A stretch of DNA of 64,000 nucleotides from CAVTJX01 sp963735175 (GTDB taxonomy: Bacteria; Electryoneota; RPQS01), in contig CAVTJX010000003.1 of NCBI GenBank assembly GCA_963735175.1, positions 124,001-188,000 on the forward strand, read 5' to 3'. The notes beneath the pieces were generated by a model, which did no database searches, was not told the DNA's origin, and saw only the letters and a list, made by a program, of their open reading frames with translations. Within the stretch, counting starts at the first letter, position 1. Each line of letters starts with the position of its first letter. Of this stretch, positions 52,877-63,019 are shown in pieces. The translations under genes were made by a program, and so were the position numbers.

Positions 52877-55800
52877 TCAACGCAAGAGAATTACTTTGCG
52901 GGTAGCGCCGTGTCCCGCTGTTTCGAGGCGCACGAGATAAAGGCCGGTGGGGAGCGAACGGCCGCCAATGTCCTGAGCTTGCCAGCGAAACTCGTGCGTC
53001 CCCGCGGCAAATTTCTGATCCAAGATTACGCCGAGGTCCTGGCCGAGCAGATTGAAGAGCCGCAAGCGTGCATGGCCCGCTTCCGCCAGCGTAAAGGTAA
53101 ACGTGGTGGCGCTGTTGAAAGGATTCGGATACGGGGCGCTCAAGCTGAACTCCAGCGGCTGTGTCGCAACGGTGATACCGGTGCTGCCCTGGGCTATGAT
53201 CTTGCCGTCGCTGCCGCGCAAATCGTAGGCGAGCGCGATGTCCGGCGGTTCAGCATTGCGCCACTCGATGCGGGCCAGCACGCCTGATGAACTCGATGCG
53301 CGGCGCAACCGTCCGGCGCAAATTTCCAGCTTGCCGCCGCGCGAAGTTTGCAGGAAGAGGGCGGAGCTGCCCCACGCCGGTCCGGCCTCAGCCGACAGGG
53401 CTTCCGCTGCGGGTAGGTCGAGTAACAGCCGCGCGCTGGAAAGGTCGTGGATGCCGCGCGTGCGGATCTCCAGCGTCCAACCCTCTCCGTTTTGTCTCAC
53501 GACAACGGCCACGGGTGCATCCGTATTCCGCGTCTTCTGCTCTGTCACGGCGGGTGGGAGCAACAATTGCGGTGCGCGTGCCGCCTCCCAGGAATACATG
53601 GTGGAGAGCGCGAGCAGATCTTGCGCGTCAAGGCGGCCATCGGGCAAAGCGCAGTACTCCGTGGGAGCCTCGCCGGAAAGCGGTCCCAGATCCGCTAATG
53701 GGTCAAATGTATTTCCGTCACCGGTCCAGGCGCGCACGAACACGGCCACGTCTTCAAAATCAATGTGGCCGTCGGGCACGGGCATCATCGCCGGAGGCAC
53801 GCCGGGATCGACGCCTGCCGAGGCAATGTCCGCCAGATAGCTGCCGCGCAATTGCAACGAATCGCCGATCTCGGCGGACACGAAACTCAAATTTACGCGG
53901 CGCAGCGTGCTGCTGTCGAATAGGCTGATCGCGCCGCTGGCGGGAATCTCCATCGCCGCATCGGCCTGGAGAATGAGCCGCGCGACCACGCGGGGTGCCG
54001 CGCTCGATACGCCGGCGGCGTCGCCCAAAATCGCGCTGTGAATTGCGAAGCGGCCACCCACGCTGTCGACGCTGGCGCTGAAGCTCTGGCTGACAGCGCT
54101 TGTTCCGTTCCAGATTTCGCCCTTGCGAATCGCCAGCAACCGGACGAAATTCGGCGGAAACGCGCCATAGAGATCGACGGCCGTCAGCGAATCCGCGCCG
54201 GACAGGCGCAACTCTACCGTTCGCACGGCGCCGGGTTGCAGCAATAGATAGCCGTCGCTGTCCAGCGAATCGACAACATTCAGCGTGGGTGAAGTGACAG
54301 GAGTGACGCTGGTATCGGCCGGTCCGGGAATCAGCCAGTTGCGGCGCAGCAGCTTGGTGACGGAGCCGCTGGCGGCGTCGGTGGCGTAAATTTGCAGGCC
54401 GCTGTCTTCGGGCATCACCGCGAGACCCTGCGGATTCCGCCACGGCCCAAGCGCGCTGTCAACGGCGGCGACGAACACCGGCGGGTCGTCGTCCCGGTAA
54501 ATCAGCAGCCGGGTGCTGTCGGAAACGACGAGGTAGACGCCGTCGTCCGATTCCACGAGTTCGATGTCCCGCGGACTCCGCAGCAGATCGGTAGTCGACG
54601 TCGCCGAATTCCATGTGTAAAGCAACTCGCTCCATGAGGCGGGATCGAGCGCCGCGTCAGGCCGGTAGGCCCACTTTGTGAGGCGCCGGTGGCCCGTGTC
54701 GCAGACATACACGTCGTAGCGGTCATGCAGCAAATCGTAGCGTGCGGCCAAACCGCGCGGTGAACTTAATTGCGCCGCGCCAAACTCCATTTCGTCGGTC
54801 GAGAGCGCATAGCAGACACGAATCTGGCTGCCGGCGGGCGGAATCGCCCCATGCGCGCCGTCACCAAAGCGGATCGTCCGCGTGAAGCGGTTGACTTCAC
54901 AAACGTGGGCGGTTCCACTCGCGTCGTTCAGATGTGCGACAATCTCCCACTCCGCGGAATCCGCTCCGACCCATACGCGATAGCTGGCTTCGCCGCCAGT
55001 GGCGCCCAGCGGATAGCTCTGCGCGGGCGAGCCGTCGGAGCGGCCCGGCGTTTCCCAGCAGTACGCCTCCGCCAAAACTGCCGTTGGCATTGTCGCCCGC
55101 GCGAATCACCCGCACGCGATTGCTGTCGCGCTCACTGACGAACAGTCGGTCGTTCCATACGGGCAGGGCGCCGTCAAGCGTAAAACTGTCGCCTACGTTG
55201 AATTCGACGGCGTTCGCATCGTCGGTATTCGAAATGTGCGGCGCGCCATTGCTGATCGCCAGTGTGAGGCCCGGAATCGCGCCGCTGTCGGCCTCGCCGT
55301 GTGTCCAAACGTAACTTTGCTGGAACGTCGCGTGCGCGGTTTCGTCGGTGATCGTTAGCGTGCCGTCGACGGCTTTCAGCAGCACGCGCGGTTCGCCGTT
55401 CCATGCCGCGTAGCTCTTCGTGCAGGCCAGCAGCGGTATTGTCCGGCCGCCGAGGGTGGGCGTAAGCAGGCGGGGCGTCAGCGCCCACGTCTCCGTTTCC
55501 GTTCCTGCGCGCAACAGTTCGCGCCCCGCTTCAGTGACGGGCGGCGACCATGTAGCGGCGCTCCAGCGTTTGTAACGCAAGCCCTCGCGATTCGCCGCGG
55601 TGCCGAAGGGATAGACAAGATGAATCGAATGGGCGTCGTCGGCGCTGGCGGAAAAGGCGAGCGGCGCGGCGTCATCGCCGGTGGTGATGGCGCTGATGGC
55701 GGCGGGCGAGAAGTCGCCGGTGGCTGAAGTAATCCAGTTGGCGTAGAGCTCGGCGTGATCGGTGCCGTAGTTCTCGGTGCCGCTGCCGGCCCAGAAGACG

Positions 55801-57557
55801 GCCAGGGCGTCGCCAACGAGTACGATCTGCGGCTGGGGATAAGCCGCGCCGCGCCCCGCGTCCGCGTCGGCAAAACCCGCCGCGCGGCACACCGTGTCGA
55901 TCAATCCTGCCTGAAATTCATTGCCGGAATAACTGCCCCACGCCGTGCCGTCATCAAGTAAATGCCCGACACGATAGGGCGCGCTGTTGCCAAGTGAGAA
56001 TACAAGATGAATCCGGCCCGTCGCGTCGAATGCCGCGGCGGGCGCCCGTAAACCCTCGCCGTTGCCGACGGAAATCGTGTCGATTTCGCCCCAGGCGGAG
56101 GTGAAAATGCGATGCAAAAACGTGTCATCCGCGCTCCAGAGCAACTGCACGGCGTCGCTCGTCGGATCTACGAGCAGCACCGGTTGACGGTGCTCGAGCA
56201 CTGTGGGTGCGGGCAATTCGGCGGCTGCGTCTTCAGCGTCCGACCACGTTTCGCCGTCCGTGGAAAAGGTGTGAAACAGGCGCCGTTCCCCGGTGCCGAA
56301 GGTCACTTCGTAAACCACGTGAATCTCACCCGTGGCGCGCACGGCAATGCGCGGGCAACTGTGTGTTCCCGTTTGCGATGGCGACGAAATCGCCACGGGA
56401 CTCGACCAGCTTTGTCCCGCGTCGTCGCTGAAGCTGTAGGCGGCCCGTGCCGACGAGGCGTCGCGGCAGAGCGCGAGGTGCAGCCGTCCGCTGTGTGGGT
56501 CGTAGGCGACATCCGCTTCCACCATGCCCGCCGCTCCCGGAAGATGCATCGCGCTCGTCGTGTCGAACGCATACGTAATCCGATAATCGTGTCCGGTCCA
56601 GAGCGCCGGGTTATTTACCGCAACGGTCAGTCGCGCGGCGGAAACACCGTCCGTGCCACCCACGCTCACGGAGCCCGCCAGGTTTGCGCCACGGTCGACA
56701 ATTTCCACATCCATGGGATGCGCCAGCGGAAACGGATAGGCGTCAACGAAATGAAATGCGCCACCGAGGCCGACATGCGACAGCGTATAGCCAGCCAGGC
56801 TGCCGCTTGCGCCCGTGTTCAACAGGTACAGATCGAGCGCCGCGTCGGTCCGCGCGGAGGTGTTGACCGTAAGCGCGCAAAGCGAATCCATGTCCGGATC
56901 GTCGTCCGCGCTCCCGTCATGCAGTTGCAGCGGCAGGGGCGAGGGCGTCGTTTCCGCCAGCACGTAATCGACGTCGCCCATTCCCGCGATGCCGGGCGGA
57001 ACCGCAAAGCCGTATTCTACGGCAATCGAATCGTGTCCGCCGAGATCCCAACCGGCGGGTAGGCGAAGCGTGCCGTCACTCTCCATCATGTAGACGGAAT
57101 CGCTCAGGCCAAGTCCCGCCAGTGAAGCCACGCGCTTCAGCGGTTGACCGCGCAACAGCACGAGTTCGCTCTGCGGCAGCCACGACACGGCGCCGGGGCG
57201 GATCATGCGGCCGCCATACTCGCCGCGCTGTGGATTCGCGGAGTAACTCAGCGACTCGCTGCGCCAGTTGGCGCCCGCGCTGAAGAGTTGCACGCGGCGG
57301 TGCCCCGCATCGGCGACGAACAACGCCGGCGAAGATGCCCCCGGCCACACCGCGAGCGCGTTCGGCGAAGCGAACGGCGTGCTGTGCAACGGCAGCGGGC
57401 TACTCACCAGATGGTCGCTGTAACTGCTGTCGTCGCTCTGCGCGTGACGCACCTTGAAATACGGCCCGTTCCACGCCACAAACGCGCGATACGCCGGAGC
57501 GGCCTGCGCCGCGCCCGCGACGCACAATGTCAGGATCAGCAGTGCGCGGCGCGTCAT
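52877..57557 (-). CDS. Giant secreted protein (~1,560 aa): propeller, cohesin-like and dockerin-like modules, sorting domain; one frameshift
   Basis: The N-terminal frame (ATG 57557; signal peptide LLILTLCVAGAAQA) has NHL/sialidase-like blades (ALFVADAGHRRVQLFSAG; DDAGQSWSSPVAIS; FSTDGETWSDAE). Near 55085 it shifts to the frame ending at 52877: more NHL blades (VYVCDTGHRRLTKWAYRP), a cohesin-like segment, and then two dockerin-like loops (VPDGHIDFEDVAVFVRAW; LPDGRLDAQDLLALSTMY). A second cohesin-like segment precedes the sorting domain (APYPNPFNSATTF, ending TRKVILLR). Cohesin- and dockerin-like parts in one chain are unusual. It is the last gene of a four-gene exported-protein operon. Function may be adhesion or polymer binding (inference). 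Confidence 0.8.
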
Positions 57558-57566
57558 GGCAGCACC

Positions 57567-58625
57567 TCAATCGACTGCTGCGCGTAGACTGCACGCGTGC
57601 TGCAAGGCAAAGATATCGAGCGCAAAACTGCTGTCGGCGTCGAAGCCGAGGGCGCACACGCCGGGACTGACGCCGCGCAGCGTGGCATACGCCACTACGC
57701 CCGCGCCGCCGGCGGCTGTGCCCTGCGCCTCGCCGTCTTCGTAAGTGATGCTCCACGCCAGGTCGGCCACCAGCCGCCCCGTGCTGTTGCGGATGTCACG
57801 GAAAAAGAGAAAACCGCCGCGCGCGCTGTAAAACGGTCCTTCATCGAGCGCCAGAATCTCCAGCGAGCCGGGAGTAAAATCGAGTGTCAGCCGCAACGCC
57901 GCGAGGTCGATTGCGTTGTCCACGACAATCGGTACGCGCACGGTGTCGCCCAGCGCCAGAGTCGTGTCGGGCAGGCTGAGGATCATCCGCGCGCCAGTCG
58001 TCAGGGTAGTGTCGCCGCCAATGCCGCGCAGCCCGCTGCTGTCCACGCCTTCGGCGCGCACTGTATAAAGGCGCAGCGGCTCCAGCGTGCGCAGCGTCAC
58101 GCGATGCTCGATGGATAACGCGTCATTTACTACGGAATCAAAATTTGTGCCGTCGCCATAGCGCAGCACGGTCGTCGCCGGTTCATCCGTGCGCCACGAA
58201 AGCCGCGCGGTGGACTCGGTGATATGCGCCATCTGAAAAGCCACGATCACCGGCTCGGGCGCGGCTTTGTCGGGCGTCGTAAATGTGCCGTTGCATTCGG
58301 CGCTGTGCCCGGCACTGTCGTGCAGCACGACGCGGTAAACATAACCCGTACTCCACAGAAGACCCGGCAGCGCCACATCCTGCGAGTCGGCGTAGGCGCT
58401 GACGCGCACCGTGTCGCTGTAGCTGCTGCGGCCAAATTGCACTTCACCCGCCGCGGCGTGATCCGTCGCCCACTGCGCGTGCATTTCAAAGCTCGCGAGT
58501 TCCACGCGGCAATAACCGATGCTGAGCTCCGTCACGGGACCCGCGGGCGGACGCGAGCCGCCGCTCGAGCAGCCGAGCAGCACGAATGGCAGCAGTAAGA
58601 AACTGTACCGCAGCAGGGAACGCAT
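57567..58625 (-). CDS. Lipoprotein with fibronectin III-like and cohesin-like domains
   Basis: From ATG 58625 the product has 352 residues. Lipobox LLPFVLLGC gives an outer-membrane or periplasmic lipoprotein. Two fibronectin-like modules follow (GYVYRVVLHDSAGH; ARLSWRTDEPATTVLRYGDG; YTVRAEGVDSSGL). A cohesin-like domain is next (VRVPIVVDNAIDLAALRLTL, DFTPGSLEILAL, ATLRGVSPGVCALGFD). It could hold the dockerin-like segment of the protein encoded 9 nt downstream (inference). The frame is open upstream to 58961 but only as a shadow of the neighbouring gene. Confidence 0.75.
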   Translation of the reverse strand: MRSLLRYSFLLLPFVLLGCSSGGSRPPAGPVTELSIGYCRVELASFEMHAQWATDHAAAGEVQFGRSSYSDTVRVSAYADSQDVALPGLLWSTGYVYRVVLHDSAGHSAECNGTFTTPDKAAPEPVIVAFQMAHITESTARLSWRTDEPATTVLRYGDGTNFDSVVNDALSIEHRVTLRTLEPLRLYTVRAEGVDSSGLRGIGGDTTLTTGARMILSLPDTTLALGDTVRVPIVVDNAIDLAALRLTLDFTPGSLEILALDEGPFYSARGGFLFFRDIRNSTGRLVADLAWSITYEDGEAQGTAAGGAGVVAYATLRGVSPGVCALGFDADSSFALDIFALQHACSLRAAVD

Positions 58626-58630
58626 GGGGA

Positions 58631-59032
58631 TCAGGGGAGCGGGGTAAAAGAAATTCGCACGGAATCGCGCAGGCCCTGCGCGCAGGCGATCAGCCAGCCG
58701 CTGGCGGCGACGGTGTCGGCCGTCAGCGTGTCCAGCGCAATGCCGGAACTCGTATAGACAACGCCGCGATCCAGCGTGCCGACGGAATGCAAAAGAATGA
58801 CCTGCGTCGAATCGGCCACCGGTTCGCCGTCTTGACGCATGTCGACAAAGACCACCAGGCGGCTCGCGCCGTCGGCGGGAGCGGATGCGGGCTGGGCTTC
58901 CACGGACAAAGCCAGCGCCGACGATGGTCCGGTGGGGCTGTCGTCGGCGGGCGCGGTGCAACCGGCAAGGGCGAGGGCGAAGCCCAGCATCGCCGGCAGA
59001 AAATAGCGGTTAACGTTCACGGCATACCTCAC
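58631..59032 (-). CDS. Small lipoprotein with an Ig-like (invasin/Big-1-type) domain
   Basis: 133 residues from ATG 59032. Lipobox FALALAGC is followed by a Ser/Pro linker and one Ig-like domain: SAPADGASRLVVFVDMRQDG and DSTQVILLHSVGTLD recall Big-1 repeats (ADG-x-S, then V-G-x-L). It overlaps the preceding gene's end by 23 nt and is followed after 5 nt by the next lipoprotein gene, so it belongs to the same operon. Partner unknown. Confidence 0.65.
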   Translation of the reverse strand: MRYAVNVNRYFLPAMLGFALALAGCTAPADDSPTGPSSALALSVEAQPASAPADGASRLVVFVDMRQDGEPVADSTQVILLHSVGTLDRGVVYTSSGIALDTLTADTVAASGWLIACAQGLRDSVRISFTPLP

Positions 59033-60392
59033 GGGCGATCTCGCGCCCGGCCTCGCGATAAGCTTCCAACGTTAAAGCGCGGGTTGCGCTCAGGCTGAGT
59101 CCGTCGCGTTCGGGAGTTGACACCACGGGCAACTGCGTATTTTGCGCGTGCGTGGCGCGGGCGTCAACGGTGCAGGGGGCCAGCGACAGATCGCCGCACA
59201 GGTCTACGAGTTCCACACGCAGTTGGCAGTGGGCCATCCACGCGGGCTGCGATACCACGAAGGGTATTGAGATCCCTTCCGCGCGGCTTACGGTTTCGCG
59301 TTCGACGCGGGTGATCAGCAGCCAGCGGGCGTCGGGATGCGCCGCGGCAATCGCTTGCACGCTGCGCCGGATGCGTGCCGGATCGGAATCGTTATAGGGC
59401 AAACCGGGCTGATCGAGCGACGGCAAGCCGTCGTGTCTTCGAATCGCGCGCCCACTTCACTTTGAATGCTGCGCCAGAGTTCGTCTGGCGTCGGCCATCC
59501 GAAAAGCGCACAGCGGCGGCGCCACCAGTACGCGGCCTGCCAGCCGCGGCAGCGGCGGTCCATCGAAGTGCTTGCCCGATCGCGATTGCAGAACCGAGCC
59601 GCCCGGCATGGGGGTCACCAGGCGCAGTCCCAGCGACGCGCCGTAGAAGGGATCCTCGCTTAAGTCCGCGTTGAAGCCGGGAACCAGCGTCAGGCCGGAC
59701 GTGACGGCGAGCGGAAAGGCAAGGCTGAAATTTTCGGTATTCGGAAAATGTCCCGTGCGCACAATGGACTGACCGTAGCCAAGTTCCGCCGCGTATTTCG
59801 GTCCGAGCGGCGTGAACAACGCGCCGAGTCCCCAGCGGAAAGCCTGTGCGGTGCGATCGGATGTGGCAAAGTAGCCAAGGTAGCCGCTGAGTTCGGCGGC
59901 GGGGCCGAGCAGCCACACGCCCCCGGTGTAAATTTCACCCGCGCTCTGGCCGAGGCTGAAGGACGGGAATTGGCCGGACGTGGCCGTCGCCGTGTTGTAA
60001 TAGCTTTCCTGGCGGCGAAAACCCGTCGGCGCGAGGAAGTAGCCGTTGATTCCCGCGGAAAAGCGCGGCGTCAGATCACGCCAGAGCGACAGCCCGAGGC
60101 GCGTGTCCTCGATGCCGCGCTGATACGCGCCATAGCCGCGCAGCTCGCGCAGCGAGCTGCCCGCGGAGAGGCACAGCCCGCGCCCCAGCCCGAGGGCCAG
60201 GCCAAAGCGCGAGCGGGAATCGCTCCACGGACTCGCGTGTAGTTGCGCGCCACTGGCATAGAGCGACAATTGCCCCGCGGGCGGGCCGGGCAATCCCGCG
60301 TCGGGATCGGCCAGCGCCCCGGAGGGTCTGAGGCCCGCCCACGCCGGCAGCGCCAGCGCGAGCACGATCAACCACCGGATAGTAAATGCCAT
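59010..60392 (-). CDS. Outer-membrane beta-barrel-like protein with C-terminal periplasmic part, two frame breaks
   Basis: ATG 60392 with signal peptide (IRWLIVLALALPAWA). About 280 residues of Gly/aromatic alternating strands (FGLALGLGRGLCLSAGSSL, FSAGINGYFLAPTGF, GGVWLLGPAAELSGYLGYFA, FNADLSEDPFYGASLGLRLV) suggest a barrel. Around 59490 and 59420 the frame shifts twice and continues DELWRSIQSEVGARFEDT and LPSLDQPGLPYNDSDPARI, ending REIAREVCRER at 59010. The C-terminal part (YNDSDPARIRRSVQAIAAAH) is unrelated to known domains by eye. It is the first gene of the operon. No family name can be given. Confidence 0.6.
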
Positions 60393-60534
60393 AACAAGTT
60401 GAACCTTTTATCCGAACGTCCTATTTGCAAGGCATATGCCATAACGCCTTAACAAGGAGTTAGCGGCATTGCAACCGGGATTCTGAAAGCTCTGCGGCAA
60501 CTTTTACCGGCACATCGGTTCAACACGGACGCAA
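60393..60534. other. Probable promoter region of the four-gene exported-protein operon
   Basis: 142 nt upstream of the minus-strand gene at 60392, AT-richer than its surroundings. CATATGCCATAACGCCTTAA (60432-60451) resembles ATGCCATAAC at about 60386-60395. No confident promoter could be defined. Confidence 0.35.
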
Positions 60535-60571
60535 AAAACGCGCGGGGTTGCAAGACTCCGCGCGGCGATCG
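60535..60571 (-). repeat. Palindromic repeat family E, copy 3
   Basis: Inverted relative to copies 1 and 2: CGCGCGGGGTTGCAAGACTC followed by CGCGCGGCGATC. Confidence 0.6.
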
Positions 60572-60621
60572 CTGACAATTATTCGCAAGGCGGCGAGCTC
60601 GTCCGCTCCGATATTACCCCA

Positions 60622-60682
60622 GGCGGTGGGCTTTGCCCCGCCGCGATTTCCAGAAAGAGCAACGGGACAGAGCCCGTTGCCC
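60622..60682. repeat. Palindromic repeat family D, copy 3
   Basis: GGCGGTGGGCTTTGCCCCGC and CAACGGGACAGAGCCCGTTG. The second arm is identical to that of copy 2. It is paired with a family E unit about 50 nt away. Confidence 0.75.
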
Positions 60683-60750
60683 GAAGATTCCGAAGGAGTA
60701 GTCGCTGGAGAGCCTCAGCCCGCGCGTCATCGCGCGGCGGCTATCCCGGG

Positions 60751-60780
60751 CGTCAGCACCTCGGATCGAACGTTACGTTG
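60751..60780 (-). repeat. Palindromic repeat family C, copy 3 (minus orientation)
   Basis: On the minus strand: AACGTAACGTTCGATCCGAG, then GTGCTGACGCC. It overlaps the stop codon of the small gene at 60773. Confidence 0.5.
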
Positions 60781-60914
60781 GTTCCACAGCCATCTTGTGT
60801 TTCGGATGACGTTTGTACGCGTCTGCCGGCTCTTCCACCTTGGGCGGCTTCACGGGCAGCGGAATGCGCGGCTTGGGTTTGCGCGGTCGCGGTGGATTTG
60901 GAAGGCGGGCTCAT
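60773..60914 (-). CDS. Small basic Pro/Lys-rich protein, probable frameshift
   Basis: ATG 60914 overlaps the DUF72 stop (ATGA), suggesting coupling. The first frame (MSPPSKSTATAQTQ) degenerates. A neighbouring frame reads PRIPLPVKPPKVEEPADAYK and then RHPKHKMAVEPT to a stop at 60773. The charged, repetitive composition and ATGA overlap suggest a real product of about 46 residues. No family is recognised. Confidence 0.4.
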
Positions 60915-61711
60915 GAGGCGGCCTGTCGCAGGCGATGGTCTTTTAAAAGTTCGGCAAACACGCGCGCGTCGTGCGGCGCGAAGCCCGAAAAATGATTGTT
61001 GAAAAAGGCGTAGACCGGCAGCCCTGCATCGATCCACTGCTGCGCGCGATGCGCCCAGAGTTGCAAATCGCTCGTGCGGTCGAGCTGCGTATGGCCATAT
61101 TCCGTGATGGCCTCCTGATCGCCCAGAAAGCGCAGATAGACAAACGGCCCGGTCACGCGCGATTCGCGCGGCATCCACGGATGATCGACAAGGCACAGCG
61201 GCAGCGCGCGCTCTTCCAGCATGTCCGGCAGCTTGGAACGCAGCCACGCGCGGTTGCGGATCTCCACCACGTAGCGGTAACGCTCCGCGCGCGGCAGCGC
61301 GTCCAGAAACGTGATCAGGTCCCCCAGCCGGTCGGGCTTGAAGCCGTAGGGGAATTGAAAGAGTATCGGCCCGAGTCGGTCCCCCAGCGAGTCGATCACG
61401 GCGAGAAATTCGCGCATCTCGCTGTCGCAGTCGACGAGCGCCTTGTCGTGCGTGATGACTTTCGGCACCTTGACGGCAAACTCGAACTGCGCGGGCGCAA
61501 CGCGGGCCCAGTTCTCGACACGCGAGCGCGGCGGGATTCCGTAGAAGGTGCTGTCTACCTCCACGGTATTGAACTGCGTCGTGTAATACTCCAGCCGCTG
61601 CGTCTGCGCGAGATCGGAGGGATAAAACGTCCCCTTCCAGTCCTCATAACTCCACCCCGACGTCCCAAGGTGCAGGAGCGAAGGGAGATTAGAAGCCAGG
61701 GATTCCTGCAT
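60911..61711 (-). CDS. DUF72 (YecE-family) protein
   Basis: 266 residues from ATG 61711. DUF72 hallmarks: LHLGTSGWSYEDWKGTFYP, YYTTQFNTVEVDSTFYGIPP, FEFAVKVPKVITH, LGPILFQFPYGFKPD, YVVEIRNRAWL and the C-terminal VYAFFNNHFSGFAPHDA. The fold is a TIM barrel. The biochemical function is not established, although links to DNA processing have been proposed in archaeal and bacterial contexts. Intact. Confidence 0.93.
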   Translation of the reverse strand: MQESLASNLPSLLHLGTSGWSYEDWKGTFYPSDLAQTQRLEYYTTQFNTVEVDSTFYGIPPRSRVENWARVAPAQFEFAVKVPKVITHDKALVDCDSEMREFLAVIDSLGDRLGPILFQFPYGFKPDRLGDLITFLDALPRAERYRYVVEIRNRAWLRSKLPDMLEERALPLCLVDHPWMPRESRVTGPFVYLRFLGDQEAITEYGHTQLDRTSDLQLWAHRAQQWIDAGLPVYAFFNNHFSGFAPHDARVFAELLKDHRLRQAAS

Positions 61712-61742
61712 GATTAAGGATATGAATCGCGATCGATGGCGT

Positions 61743-61768
61743 AGGGGCGGGTCTAAGACCCGCCCGTT
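61743..61768 (-). terminator. Hairpin between tsaB and the DUF72 gene
   Basis: GGGGCGGGTCT and AGACCCGCCC form a near-perfect stem 5 nt downstream of the tsaB stop on the minus strand. No clear T-run follows in that direction. Confidence 0.45.
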
Positions 61769-61773
61769 CTATT

Positions 61774-62423
61774 TCAAACTCCAAATTCTATCCCGTAGAC
61801 GGGCACCAGCGTGCTGATGTCCGGCGGGTCTTTGCGGTACCACTCCTCCACCGCCAGCCGCGCCAGCGGTTCCGCGTGCGCCTGATGCACCGATCTGGCG
61901 GCGGCGATGTAACGCGCAAGCTGCGCGTACGTTTCCACGCTGAGCTTCGCCACGCCCGGACCAATCAGAACCGTGTCCTCTTCAAGCTGCGTGTAAGATC
62001 TCGACGTGGTTGATGACCGTGGGCTCAATGACGCACTTCGAGATTGCTGCCGTCGAAGCGGGCGAAGTGCACCGCCCCGCGCCGCGCCGGCAGAATCACC
62101 GCCACCGAATCCCACGTCATCTGCAAATTGGCGGCGATCACTTTAAACGACGACACCGGCCAGATGGGAATCGCCAGCCCGCGCGCCAGCCCCTTGGCAA
62201 AGGCCAGACTGACTCGCAATCCCGTAAACGACCCCGGCCCGATGCCCACGGCAATGCACGTGAGCTGCTGCGCGGTTTTGCCGTGCGCCGCCAGCAGCCG
62301 CTCGACCTCCATCGGCAGCAGGTCGCGATTTTCCAGCAGCCGCTCCTCCAGCACCGCCCCCATCCCCAATTCCGCGAGCCCGAGCACCGTCGGATCGGCC
62401 GAACTTTCCAGACACAGCATCAT
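61774..62423 (-). CDS. tsaB: TsaB, tRNA N6-threonylcarbamoyladenosine synthesis factor, two frame breaks
   Basis: TsaB is the non-catalytic partner of TsaD in t6A37 formation on ANN-decoding tRNAs. ATG 62423 overlaps the tsaE stop. The N-terminal part is MMLCLESSADPTVLGLAE, NRDLLPMEVERLLAAHG, and the signature IAVGIGPGSFTGLRVSLAFA. After FDGSNLEVRH the frame breaks. A short stretch in another frame (EPTVINHVEIL) and then TQLEEDTVLIGPGVAKLSVE lead to the stop at 61774. Total of about 216 residues is normal. The gene is essential in most bacteria, so the breaks are probably artefacts. Confidence 0.88.
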
Positions 62424-62872
62424 GCGGCGGTGGTCCTCACGGTAATGGTGCGGTCGCCGGGATTTTCGCCGGGCGTAATCGACACCCACAGCGTGTCCGG
62501 CGGCAGCAGGTCGCGCACGCGCTCGGGCCATTCGATCAGGAAAATCCCGTCGCGGTCGAAATATTCGTCAAACCCCAGCGCCGCAAAGTCCGCCGCGTTG
62601 TCGATGCGGTAGAGGTCCGCGTGGTACAGCGGCAGCCGCCCGCTGTATTCGAGAATGTAGTTGAACGTCGGGCTGATGACCTCGTCGGTCACGCCGAGGC
62701 CGCGTCCGATACCCTTGGCCACAACGGTCTTGCCCGCGCCCAGTTCGCCGTAGAGCGCGAGCACACTCCCCGCCGCCAGCGCGCGCCCGAATGCCTCCGC
62801 CCACGCCAGCGTTTCCTCCGGCGAGTGCGTCTGAATAATCTGTTCGATGGAATCTGTATTGGAAATCGTCAT
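62420..62872 (-). CDS. tsaE: TsaE, tRNA threonylcarbamoyladenosine biosynthesis ATPase
   Basis: TsaE hydrolyses ATP to recycle the TsaB-TsaD complex. From ATG 62872 the protein has 150 residues. THSPEETLAWAEAFGRAL, Walker A LYGELGAGKTVVAKGIGRGL, SPTFNYILEYSG, the HADLYRID motif and FLIEWPERV are the family's hallmarks. An in-frame upstream ATG at 62914 would add 14 residues but runs into an intergenic GGGGCGGGTC tract. It is coupled to tsaB by ATGA. Intact. Confidence 0.95.
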   Translation of the reverse strand: MTISNTDSIEQIIQTHSPEETLAWAEAFGRALAAGSVLALYGELGAGKTVVAKGIGRGLGVTDEVISPTFNYILEYSGRLPLYHADLYRIDNAADFAALGFDEYFDRDGIFLIEWPERVRDLLPPDTLWVSITPGENPGDRTITVRTTAA

Positions 62873-63019
62873 GCTTTCTTTCACCGCACCCCGGAACCTG
62901 TAGGGGCGGGTCAAGGCCGCCGCTTTTTACTCGCTGGCCAACACTTATTCCCGCGCGACCCGCCCTCTGTTTTCACAGTATCGCGCTCTGCTCCGTTCCC
63001 GTGCTCGGACCGTTACCCT
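62873..63019. repeat. Spacer with a long-range GGGCGGGTC inverted pair
   Basis: GGGGCGGGTC (about 62902-62911) and GACCCGCCC (about 62958-62966) could pair around a loop of about 45 nt. The hairpin at 61743-61768 uses the same core, so this may be another intergenic repeat family. Confidence 0.4.

Noticed and set aside
232..60682. CRISPR array from the repeated palindromes
   Set aside because: The palindromes are dispersed singles or pairs between genes, not regularly spaced direct repeats with spacers, and no cas genes are present.
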